Assembly (NCBI RefSeq): GCF_022808775.1
Contig: NZ_JAKZLA010000005.1
Coordinates: forward strand, 186,001 to 250,000
Source: Geothrix terrae
Lineage (GTDB): Bacteria; Acidobacteriota; Holophagae; Holophagales; Holophagaceae
DNA length: 64,000 bases
Direction: 5' to 3'
Part shown: piece by piece, positions 45,990-53,956 of the stretch
Numbering within the stretch: the first letter of the stretch is position 1
How the letters are laid out: every line of letters starts with the position of its first letter
The notes under the pieces: generated by a model
Database searches by the model: none
Told to the model about the DNA's origin: nothing
What the model saw: the letters and a program-made list of their open reading frames with translations, nothing else
Position numbers and translations under genes: made by a program

Positions 45990-47524
45990 AGGCACGCCAT
46001 GGCCGAACGAGGGGGGCCGCCTTCGGACTCCTGGTGGCCCTCGCCGCCTCCGCCTCCGCGGCCTCCGTGGAAGGCCGCGTCACGGATGGCCACCGGGGCC
46101 TGGCCGGCGTCCGCGTCTACCCGGACCGGCAGCCGAGAGTGTCCCCCGCGGGGGATCCCCCCCTGGCGCTGACGGACGCGGAGGGCCGCTTCCACCTGGA
46201 CCTGGAACCCGAGGATGCGGTCCTGGCCGTGGAGAAGGACGGCTGGCGCCGCGACCTGGTGCCGGCCGCCGAGTGGCGCGGTGACATCGCCCTCAGCCCG
46301 GAGCCCAGATTCCGAAAGGAGGCCATCTTCATCGTCCGCCTCGACTTCACGGACGAAGCCTCCAAGCTGCCGGACGGCGCCCTGCGGGAGCTGATCTTCT
46401 CGCGCCGCCCCGGGGTGGCCAGCGCGGCCAACTACTTGTACGAGGTCAGCAAGGGGGCCGTGTCCCTCGTCGAGGGCCGCTTCCTCAAGCTGCGGAGCGC
46501 CGATTTCCCCGCCCCGAGGACCGATGACCGCAAGATGGCCATGGCCGGCTGGGTGCTGGAGCGCCTGCAGGGCGAGGATCTCGGCGACTGCGACCGCCTC
46601 GACAACCGCACCGGCGCGGTCCGCCCGGACGGCAAGCCCGACCACCTCTGGGTCATCACGCCCGGCAAGCCCCAGTCGCTGACCGCCGACGAGGCCGATC
46701 TCAAGGCCGTGAGCCTTCTCCTGCCCCTGCCCTGGGACAAGACCCGGCGCTGGCCCCTGATCTTCATGACCGAGGAAGTCCCGCTGGGGAACATCGTCCA
46801 CGAGGCCTTCCACTCCATGGGCGAGCACCGCGTGGACGACCTCTACCTGGACTGCGGCGATCCCCTCACGGCCGGCATCTGGGATCTCATGGACGCGGGC
46901 CAGTATCGCGGCTGGGACCGCTCCCACCCCGAAGAGGGCCCCTGGGTGGAGGACACGGGCTACAGCCCCTCCCATCCCACCGCCTGGGTGCGTTCCGAAC
47001 TCTGGTACCGCGGCTGGTTCCGCGGCCTGATCAACCGGCTCTCCGTGAAAGGTCCGTCCTGGGAGGGCTGGATCGCGCCGGTCTCCCGCGCCCCCGGCGC
47101 CGATCCCCAGTGGGTGACCTTGCCCGATCCCCGGAAGAAGGGCCGCTTCTTCAGCCTGGAAGTGCGCCGCCCCTGGGGCTTCGAGCGCGGCCGCGTAGGC
47201 GGGCGCTTCGGGCCGGGCCACGAAGGCCTGGTGGTGGCCACCATCGATCCCTCCCTGCTCAGCCCCGACGAACCACAGGGCCCCGTGCGCGTGGTGGACG
47301 CCCACCCCGGCAGCCCCGAGCCGCCCAAGCCCCGCTTCCCCTGCGGCCGCTGGGAGCTGGATGACGCGGCCTTCAACCTGGGCCCCGGCGAAACCCCCCG
47401 GGGCCGCAGCGGACCCCTGTCCTGGGAGGTTCTCGACACCGATGCCAGCGGCCGCATGCGAGTCCGGGTGAGCCTGGCCCGGCCCTTGGCAAAAAAATCC
47501 CGCGCCCGGGCGTCTGCCAAGTAA
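45986..47524 (+). CDS. Secreted M6-like zinc metalloprotease
   Basis: 512 residues, ATGA overlap with the response regulator. A signal peptide (AAFGLLVALAASASA) is followed by a carboxypeptidase-regulatory-like beta-sandwich (about 27-95) and a peptidase region (about 112-400). The zinc motif HEAFH is at 272-276, with further family-like features GIWDLMDAG downstream, as in M6 (immune inhibitor A-type) enzymes. The C-terminus is Lys/Arg-rich. Coupling to a double-receiver protein suggests regulated secretion. Confidence 0.78.
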   Translation: MKARHGRTRGAAFGLLVALAASASAASVEGRVTDGHRGLAGVRVYPDRQPRVSPAGDPPLALTDAEGRFHLDLEPEDAVLAVEKDGWRRDLVPAAEWRGDIALSPEPRFRKEAIFIVRLDFTDEASKLPDGALRELIFSRRPGVASAANYLYEVSKGAVSLVEGRFLKLRSADFPAPRTDDRKMAMAGWVLERLQGEDLGDCDRLDNRTGAVRPDGKPDHLWVITPGKPQSLTADEADLKAVSLLLPLPWDKTRRWPLIFMTEEVPLGNIVHEAFHSMGEHRVDDLYLDCGDPLTAGIWDLMDAGQYRGWDRSHPEEGPWVEDTGYSPSHPTAWVRSELWYRGWFRGLINRLSVKGPSWEGWIAPVSRAPGADPQWVTLPDPRKKGRFFSLEVRRPWGFERGRVGGRFGPGHEGLVVATIDPSLLSPDEPQGPVRVVDAHPGSPEPPKPRFPCGRWELDDAAFNLGPGETPRGRSGPLSWEVLDTDASGRMRVRVSLARPLAKKSRARASAK

Positions 47525-47532
47525 GATGAGGC

Positions 47533-48927
47533 ATGAAATCAGCTCGCTGCCTCCTCTTCCTAGCCGCTGCCTGCCTGGGTGCCCAGACGTCGCCCCAGAC
47601 GCTGCCCCAGGCACCCTCCCAGACCGCCCAGGCCACGGCCGAACGCCTCCGCGTCGAGGCCTTCCGGACCCACGGCGCCTACACGGACCTCGTCTGGCTC
47701 TGTGACCGCATCGGGAACCGGCTGAGCGGCTCGCCCCAGCTGGACCAGGCCATCGACTGGGCCCAGGGGCGGCTGAAGGCGGCGGGGTTCGTCAATGTCC
47801 ATGCGGAAAAAGTCATGGTGCCCCACTGGGTGCGCGGAAGGGAATCCGCCGAGCTGCTGCTCCCCACCCCCCAGCGGGTGAACCTGCTGGGCCTCGGCGG
47901 CAGCGTGGGCACCCCCGAGGGCGGCCTCACGGCGGATGTCGTCGTGGTGGGCTCTTTCGATGAGCTCGACAAACTCGGCGAAGCCGTGAAGGGGAAGATC
48001 GTCCTCTACGACGTGCCCTTCCAAGGCTACGGCCGCACGGTGGCCTACCGCCACGACGGCGCCTCCCGGGCCGCCAAGTACGGCGCGGTGGCCGCCCTGG
48101 TGCGGTCTGTGGGCCCCGTGAGCCTGGACACCCCGCACACCGGCGTCATGGGCTACGATCCCGCCTACCCGAAGATCCCCACCGCCGCCGTCACCATCGA
48201 GGCATCCACCCAGATGCGGCGCATGCAGGACCGGGGCGAGCGCATCCGCCTGAAGCTCGAGATGGGCGCGAAGATGCTTCCCGACGCCCCCTCCGCCAAC
48301 GTGGTGGCCGAGATCCGCGGCACCGAGAAGCCCGACGAGGTGGTCATCCTCAGCGGCCACCTGGACAGCTGGGATGTGGGCCAGGGCGCCCAGGACGACG
48401 GCGCGGGCACCGTCACCGCCATGGAGGCCGCGCGGCTCCTCCAGTCCCTGGGCCTGAAGCCCCGCCGCACCATCCGCGTGGTGCTCTGGACCAACGAGGA
48501 GAACGGCCTGCGCGGCGGCCTGGGCTACCGCGACGCCCACCGCGCGGAGCTGCGCAACATCGTGGCCGCCTTCGAGACCGACTCCGGCAGCGAGCGCATC
48601 AAGGGCTTCGGCCTGGATCTGCGCACGGCCTCGCCGGAGGCCAAGGCTGCCGCTTTGACCTCCCTGAAGAAGATCGGGAAGGACGCGCTCGAGAGCTTCG
48701 GCACCATCGACCTGCGGCTGGGCGGCTCCGGCGCGGACGTGGGCCCCATGGTGGCCGAAGGCGTCCCCGGCCTCGGCGTCGGCCACGCCGCCACCCACTA
48801 CTTCGACATCCACCACACCCAGGCCGACACCGTGGACAAGGTCAACCCCGACGACTTGGCCTGGAACGCCGCCGCCCTCGCCAGCTTCGCCTACGCCCTG
48901 GCCCAGTCGGATGTGCGGTTCAACTAG
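47533..48927 (+). CDS. Secreted M28 family peptidase (carboxypeptidase Q-like)
   Basis: 464 residues. Signal peptide (CLLFLAAACLGAQT). The di-zinc set is visible: H in LSGHLDSWD, D in QDDGAGTV, EE in WTNEENGLRGG, D in FETDSGSE and H in FDIHHTQADTVDK. A PA-like insert (about 120-215) lies before the catalytic part, as in plasma glutamate carboxypeptidase relatives. It probably releases amino acids from peptides in the periplasm or outside. It is 8 nt after the M6-like gene, so co-transcribed. Confidence 0.93.
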   Translation: MKSARCLLFLAAACLGAQTSPQTLPQAPSQTAQATAERLRVEAFRTHGAYTDLVWLCDRIGNRLSGSPQLDQAIDWAQGRLKAAGFVNVHAEKVMVPHWVRGRESAELLLPTPQRVNLLGLGGSVGTPEGGLTADVVVVGSFDELDKLGEAVKGKIVLYDVPFQGYGRTVAYRHDGASRAAKYGAVAALVRSVGPVSLDTPHTGVMGYDPAYPKIPTAAVTIEASTQMRRMQDRGERIRLKLEMGAKMLPDAPSANVVAEIRGTEKPDEVVILSGHLDSWDVGQGAQDDGAGTVTAMEAARLLQSLGLKPRRTIRVVLWTNEENGLRGGLGYRDAHRAELRNIVAAFETDSGSERIKGFGLDLRTASPEAKAAALTSLKKIGKDALESFGTIDLRLGGSGADVGPMVAEGVPGLGVGHAATHYFDIHHTQADTVDKVNPDDLAWNAAALASFAYALAQSDVRFN

Positions 48928-48962
48928 GCCAGCCAACCCAGCGAGTCAGGGTCACCTGCCGA

Positions 48963-49742
48963 TCACTGGCTGATCCGCACCAACTCCACATCGAAGACCA
49001 GCATGCCCGGCGGCATTCCCCGGGCACCCCGGTAGGCCAGCTTCTCGGGAATCCAGAATCGCCTACGCTCGCCTTCCACCATGAGCTGGAGTCCCTCGAC
49101 CCAGCCCGGGATGGTGCCCTTCAGCTGCAACGGCACTGAGACACCTTTTGTCAGCGAGCTGTCGAACATCTTCCCGTCCGTGGTCCAACCCGTGTAGTGG
49201 ACGGAGACCCAGCTGGCCGGAACGGGATGCGCCTTTCCCGTTCCGGGCCTGAGGACCTTGAAGGCCAGGCCGGAACGCAGCACCGTCGCGTCCGCTGGCG
49301 GGGCCGCCACCTCCGCCGGCGCCTGCGCGGGAGGTGGCATCGTATCCAGAAGTTCCAGGTCCATCACCACCGCCCCGGCCGGCCGGCCCTTGGCGCCCCC
49401 GAAGGCCTGGGCCTCCGGAAGCCACACCCGCCGCTGCTCGCCCACCGCCATGGCCAGCAGCATCTCCCGCATGCCCGGCATCAGCCGGTCCAGGCCCAGG
49501 TATGGCGCCTCATCCAGCGCCCGGGTGTTGGCGAAGACCGCTCCGTCCGCGCCCCACCCCGTGAAATGCACCCGAACGACTCCCCCGGGCGCGGGGCGGG
49601 CATCCCCCTTCCCGGCCTGGATCACCCGGTAGGTCACGCCGCTGGGGGTGCGAAGGGCATCCGCAGGAGGGACCACCAGATCCGGTGGCGCGGCTTGGAG
49701 GCAGAGCGCGGAGAGCAGGACAGGGATGGGGCGCAGGGTCAT
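48963..49742 (-). CDS. Exported tandem FKBP-type peptidyl-prolyl isomerase
   Basis: 259 residues. Signal peptide (IPVLLSALCLQAAP), then two FKBP domains, about 32-135 (VVRVHFTGWGADGAVFANT) and 150-259 (WVSVHYTGWTTDGKMFDSS ... IPGWVEGLQLMVEGERRRFW). The second retains more of the isomerase pocket (YTGW, FDSS, IPGW); the first is more divergent. It probably assists folding of exported proteins. Single gene, convergent with the M28 gene. Confidence 0.92.
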   Translation of the reverse strand: MTLRPIPVLLSALCLQAAPPDLVVPPADALRTPSGVTYRVIQAGKGDARPAPGGVVRVHFTGWGADGAVFANTRALDEAPYLGLDRLMPGMREMLLAMAVGEQRRVWLPEAQAFGGAKGRPAGAVVMDLELLDTMPPPAQAPAEVAAPPADATVLRSGLAFKVLRPGTGKAHPVPASWVSVHYTGWTTDGKMFDSSLTKGVSVPLQLKGTIPGWVEGLQLMVEGERRRFWIPEKLAYRGARGMPPGMLVFDVELVRISQ

Positions 49743-49802
49743 GGTGGCGTTCCAGGGGGATCAGGATGAGCCAGATCCAGGATAGATAAGGGGCGCGGCG
49801 CG

Positions 49803-50663
49803 TCACAGCCCCGGCGGGAACCCCACGGCCAGCCTCACGCCGGCGATGGCGGGGTCCACGCTGCCATCGGCGCGGCGGATGAGGATGGGGGGCTCGACCT
49901 CGGGGCACTGGGCGCGGGTTTCGAAATCCCCGGGGTAGTCCTGGCGGCGGCCGGCGGCGAAGACATCCAGGCCGTAGGGCTCACCCTCCTTGAAGACGAT
50001 CTCTCGGCGATGGAGGCAGAGCAGGCCGGCCTCCCTCAGGGCCGCCAGGGCGCGGTCGCGCTGGTCGTTGGGGAAGACGCAGGCGAAGATCCCTCCCGGG
50101 GCCAGGATCCGGGCCGCGGCCTTGGCGTAGTCCGCGATGCTGCCTCGCACTTCCAGGCGGGCGGGCACGGACTGGGGATGGGTCGCGGGCAGGCGGTGGC
50201 CCTCGGGCCAGTAGGGCGGCGTGCCCGTCACCAGGTCGAAGGGGGCTTCGCCTTCGAACAGGGCGGGATCGCGGAGGTCGCCCATGTGCGGGATGATGCG
50301 GGCCTCCTGCCCGTTGTAGCGGATGCTCTTCCGGGCCAGGCGCAGGCTCGCCTCCTGGGCCTCGACCGTGTGCACCACGGCGCCGGGACAGCGCCAGGCG
50401 GCCATGAGGGCCACGCTGCCGATCCCCGAGCCCAGGTCCGCGATGCGGCCCGCCCGGGGGCACCAGGTGGTGCCGTACCAGGCGGTCACCAGGTCGTCCG
50501 TGCTGAAGCGGTTGCCCTTCTCCAGCTGGAAGATCCGCCAGCGCCCGCAGAGACCGTCCAGGGTCTCGCCAGGCTCCGCCTCCACCCCGCCCGGAGGCAC
50601 AGGCCCGGGCCGGGTCCAGCCCTTGTAGGCGGAGGCATCGTCGGGGGCGGAGCGGCGCGGCAT
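49803..50663 (-). CDS. TrmN6-like class I methyltransferase
   Basis: 286 residues from ATG 50663. SAM-binding motif I is IADLGSGIGSVALMAA and motif IV is TGTPPYWPEG, a TPPY variant of the NPPY motif of N6-adenine methyltransferases. GRWRIFQLEKGNRFSTDDLV upstream resembles the tRNA1(Val) A37 N6-methyltransferase family. The acceptor could be tRNA or another nucleic acid. Longer than E. coli TrmN6, with added N-terminal and C-terminal segments. Divergent from rel. Confidence 0.83.
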   Translation of the reverse strand: MPRRSAPDDASAYKGWTRPGPVPPGGVEAEPGETLDGLCGRWRIFQLEKGNRFSTDDLVTAWYGTTWCPRAGRIADLGSGIGSVALMAAWRCPGAVVHTVEAQEASLRLARKSIRYNGQEARIIPHMGDLRDPALFEGEAPFDLVTGTPPYWPEGHRLPATHPQSVPARLEVRGSIADYAKAAARILAPGGIFACVFPNDQRDRALAALREAGLLCLHRREIVFKEGEPYGLDVFAAGRRQDYPGDFETRAQCPEVEPPILIRRADGSVDPAIAGVRLAVGFPPGL

Positions 50664-50721
50664 CCCACGAGTGTCCGATAAACCGCCTGGATTCAGAAGC
50701 GCCCCTGCGCGACACTCAACC

Positions 50722-52947
50722 ATGGCCGTGCCTGGGAAAACCCTGGAGCCCGTCCTCCGCGAGGGGGAAGGCTCGGCCTGCGAAGGGGACAGTTGCCTCA
50801 CCCTGGATGGGGCCTTCGACCGCGTGAAGGCGGCCTTCCTCCAGCACCATCCCAAGGGGGACGTGGCCCTGCTCCGCCGGGCCTTCACCGTGGGCCGGGA
50901 CATGCACGCCACCCAGCTCCGGAAGAGCGGCGAGCCCTACTTCTTCCACCCCCTGGCCGTGGCCCAGAGCCTGGCGGACTGGCGGCTGGACGCTGTGAGC
51001 GTGGCCTGCGGCCTCCTGCATGACGTGGTGGAAGACACCCTCATGACCCTGCCCCAGGTGAAGGCGCAGTTCGGGGACGAGATCGGCGAGATCGTGGACG
51101 GTCTCACCAAGATGAGCAAGCTGGCCTTCACGGACAAGCACCTGCTCAACGCGGAGAATGTCCGCAAGCTGCTGGTGGCCATGGGCAAGGATGTGCGCGT
51201 GCTGCTGGTGAAGCTGGCAGACCGCCTGCACAACATGAAGACCCTGGGCGTCATGGAGGAGGAGAAGCGGCGCCGCATCTCCCGCGAGACCCTGGAGCTC
51301 TACGCGCCCCTGGCCAACCGCCTGGGCATGGGCGTGGTGCGCCTGGAGCTGGAGGACCTGGCCTTCCGCCAGCTGGAGCCCGAGCAGTACGAATACCTGA
51401 AGAACGCGGTGGAATCCAAGCGCGCCAAGCTGTCCGGCACCATCCAGGAGATCCACGGCTCGCTCCAGGCCATCCTCCGCCAGCAGGGCATCAACGCCCA
51501 CGTCACCGGCCGGGTCAAGCACCTCTACGGCATCTGGAAGAAGATGGGCGCCCAGGCCAAGGGCTTCGAGGACATCCACGACTGGCTGGCCTACCGCATC
51601 ATCTGCCCGGACCGCGCCAGCTGCTACACGGCCCTGGGCCTGGTGCACGGCCTCTACCGGCCCGTGCCCGGCAAGTTCAAGGACTACATCAGCCTGCCCA
51701 AGGAGAATGGCTACCAGAGCATCCACACCACGGTGCTGATGAGCTCCGGCGACATCTTCGAGGTGCAGATCCGCACGGAGGAGATGCACCTCCACGCCGA
51801 GGCCGGCATCGCCAGCCACTGGACCTACAAGGACGGCCGCATCGCCAACCGCCTGGAGATCAACCAGGTGGCCTTCCTCCGCCGCATGGTGGAGCTGCAC
51901 CAGGACGCCCAGGACAGCCGGGACCTGGTGGCCAACCTGCGCGGCGAGCTGACCTTCAACCGCATCCAGGTCTTCACGCCCAAGGGCGACCTCCGCAGCC
52001 TGGTGGAGGGGAGCACGCCTGTGGACTTCGCCTACGCCATCCACACCCAGGTGGGCCACCGCTGCGTGGGCGCCAAGGTAAACGGGCGCATGGTGCCGCT
52101 GAAGCACACGCTCCAGAACGGCGACCGCGTGGAGATCCTCACCCGGCCCGACCACAAGCCCAGCCGCGATTGGCTGGGCTTCGTCAAGTCCGCCGGCGCC
52201 AAGAGCCGCATCCAGGCCTTCATCCGCGAGGAGGAGCGCGCCCACGCCGTCACCCTCGGCCGGGAACGGCTCGAGCGGGAGGCCCGCGTCCTGGGTGTGC
52301 GCCTGGACGATCCCGAGTCCCAGGCCAAGCTCGAGGCGCGGCTGGTGGAACTGAAGCTGGCGAACTGGGACGCGGCCCATGCCGCCCTGGGCTTCGGCCG
52401 CATCACGGTCCACAAGCTCCTCGAGCCCCTGATCCCCGAACCCGAGCGCGCCAAGCCCAAGGAGAACGTCTCCAACCTCATGGATTCGGTGGTGGTGGGC
52501 GACACCGCCGGCATCCTCTATGCCCTGGCCGCCTGCTGCAAGCCCATCTGGGGCGACGAAGTGGTGGGCTACATCACCCGCACCCGCGGCACCGCCATCC
52601 ACCGGGCCGACTGCCCCCAGCTCACCAAAGGCACCATGCACCCCGAGCGCCGCGTCAACGTGGCCTGGGGCAAGCACGGGACGGAACTCTACGACACGGA
52701 GATCGCCCTCACCACCGAGGACCGTCCCGGCATGGTGGCCGCCATCTCCGAGGGCATCCAGCGCGTGGGCATCAACGTGCAGCGCTTCCACGGCTCGGCC
52801 ACGGAGGAGGGCGCCGGCCTCTTCCACATCGCCCTGCGGGTGCGGGACCGGACCCACCTGGTGGAGCTCATGGCCGGCCTGCGCCGCATCCGCGGCGTCT
52901 ACACCGTGGAGCGGGTGAAGGGATCCGTGTTCGGGAAGGTGAAATGA
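50722..52947 (+). CDS. rel: Bifunctional (p)ppGpp synthetase/hydrolase Rel
   Basis: 741 residues from ATG 50722 (an in-frame ATG at 50671 is less likely). HD hydrolase domain with HD at 100-101 (LLHDVVEDT); synthetase domain with KFKDYISLPKENGYQSIHT, whose basic KFKD is the form found in bifunctional enzymes rather than the acidic RelA type; TGS domain (VFTPKGDLRSLVEGSTPVDF); zinc-finger-like ACCKPI; ACT domain at the C-terminus. It sets the stringent-response alarmone level. Stop overlaps the Nudix gene by ATGA. Confidence 0.96.
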   Translation: MAVPGKTLEPVLREGEGSACEGDSCLTLDGAFDRVKAAFLQHHPKGDVALLRRAFTVGRDMHATQLRKSGEPYFFHPLAVAQSLADWRLDAVSVACGLLHDVVEDTLMTLPQVKAQFGDEIGEIVDGLTKMSKLAFTDKHLLNAENVRKLLVAMGKDVRVLLVKLADRLHNMKTLGVMEEEKRRRISRETLELYAPLANRLGMGVVRLELEDLAFRQLEPEQYEYLKNAVESKRAKLSGTIQEIHGSLQAILRQQGINAHVTGRVKHLYGIWKKMGAQAKGFEDIHDWLAYRIICPDRASCYTALGLVHGLYRPVPGKFKDYISLPKENGYQSIHTTVLMSSGDIFEVQIRTEEMHLHAEAGIASHWTYKDGRIANRLEINQVAFLRRMVELHQDAQDSRDLVANLRGELTFNRIQVFTPKGDLRSLVEGSTPVDFAYAIHTQVGHRCVGAKVNGRMVPLKHTLQNGDRVEILTRPDHKPSRDWLGFVKSAGAKSRIQAFIREEERAHAVTLGRERLEREARVLGVRLDDPESQAKLEARLVELKLANWDAAHAALGFGRITVHKLLEPLIPEPERAKPKENVSNLMDSVVVGDTAGILYALAACCKPIWGDEVVGYITRTRGTAIHRADCPQLTKGTMHPERRVNVAWGKHGTELYDTEIALTTEDRPGMVAAISEGIQRVGINVQRFHGSATEEGAGLFHIALRVRDRTHLVELMAGLRRIRGVYTVERVKGSVFGKVK

Positions 52948-53585
52948 GCGCCTGGCGTCCCCCCGACGAAGCCCCACCGGTCCCCTGGGCCCGCATCGCC
53001 GAGAGCCTGCGGCGGCCCCAGCTCGGGCCCGATCCGCACAAAATCAGCGCCCGCATCCCCGAGGATCCGCGCCGGGCGGCGGTCGGGGTCATCCTCTGGG
53101 GGGATGTCGCGGGCGCGCGCAAGATCATCCTGGTCCAGCGGGGCTATGGCGCGCCGCATCACCCCGGCGAGATCGCCTTCCCGGGGGGCATGGTGGAACT
53201 GCGGGACCGGGACCTGCCCGCCACCGCCCGGCGGGAGGTGGCCGAGGAGATCGGCGTGTCCACGGGCCTCTGGGAACTGGGCTGCTTCCCCGACGGCGTG
53301 GCCAAGGCCCGGGTCCGGTTCACCCCGGTCTTCTTCCGCTGGGAGGAGCCGAAGCCCAGCTTCCGCCTGGACCACGAGCTCGAACAGGTCCTCCTGCTCC
53401 CCCTGGTGCCCCTCATGGAAGCGCCCTGGACCATCGAGCGCCTCGAACGGCACGGACTGGCGCTCGACGTGCCCAGGCTCGAGCTGCCCCAGGCACCGCT
53501 CTGGGGGGCGACCGCCTTCGTGCTGAAGGCCTGGCTGGATGTGCTGAAGGCCTGCGCCGACCCGGTGAAGCCGGCGCAGGCCTAA
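52944..53585 (+). CDS. Nudix hydrolase, CoA pyrophosphatase-like
   Basis: 213 residues. APHHPGEIAFPGGMVELRDRD followed by ATARREVAEEIGV is the CoA pyrophosphatase version of the Nudix box, with catalytic Glu residues in REVAEE. The family (NudL/NUDT7-8) splits CoA to 3',5'-ADP and phosphopantetheine. Co-translated with rel by a 4-nt overlap, which may hint at a nucleotide or alarmone substrate, but that is inference. Confidence 0.9.
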   Translation: MSAWRPPDEAPPVPWARIAESLRRPQLGPDPHKISARIPEDPRRAAVGVILWGDVAGARKIILVQRGYGAPHHPGEIAFPGGMVELRDRDLPATARREVAEEIGVSTGLWELGCFPDGVAKARVRFTPVFFRWEEPKPSFRLDHELEQVLLLPLVPLMEAPWTIERLERHGLALDVPRLELPQAPLWGATAFVLKAWLDVLKACADPVKPAQA

Positions 53586-53950
53586 GAGTGCCTAACAAAC
53601 CCCCCACGGGGCCGCGCGGGGGCCGCCGGGCGAGCGAGGCGAGGAACGCGAGGGAGGCTCCGGCTCCACAAGCCGCAGGCGAGTGGGAGGCACGCAAAGC
53701 GTGCCGTCAGGCGGAGGGCGTAGCGGCATCGCCCTCCACCTGACGGGCCCTGCCCCGCAGGGCCCTCCCACTCGCAAGCTCGCGGAGGTGGAGCCTCCCC
53801 GCCGGCCCTCGCCCGGAGGGAGAAAGCCAGGTGGGCGCCCCGCGGCGTCAGGGCCCTTGAACGATGTCCCGCATCGCCCCGCGGGCCCTTCCTTGCGGTG
53901 CATCCCACCTGGCTTTCTCGCGGCCTCGTCGGGGTTTTGTTAGGCACTCT
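53585..53950. mobile_element. MITE-like element of nested palindromes with 15-bp terminal inverted repeats
   Basis: AGAGTGCCTAACAAA at 53585-53599 is repeated inverted at the right end (53936-53950). Inside are two large cruciforms. The left is built from GGAGGCTCC/GGAGCCTCC (53653, 53790), GCGAGTGGGAGG/CCTCCCACTCGC (53679, 53764) and three inner hairpins (53689-53705, 53705-53745, 53745-53765). The right is a perfect 15-bp arm pair AGAAAGCCAGGTGGG (53821-53835) / 53904-53918. No transposase is encoded; open frames here are by-products of the palindromes. It fills the whole gap between two convergent genes. Confidence 0.75.
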
Positions 53951-53956
53951 AAGCGG

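Noticed and set aside
53588-53946. Integron attC site (GCCTAAC ... GTTAGGC cores)
   Set aside because: The terminal cores fit the attC consensus, but the distance of about 350 bp is far beyond known attC lengths, the interior has many stems rather than the usual unpaired features, and no integrase or cassette is seen.
53592-53947. Small proteins encoded within the 53.6-53.95 kb gap
   Set aside because: Open frames occur on both strands as a consequence of palindromes; none has a start site signal or recognisable domain.
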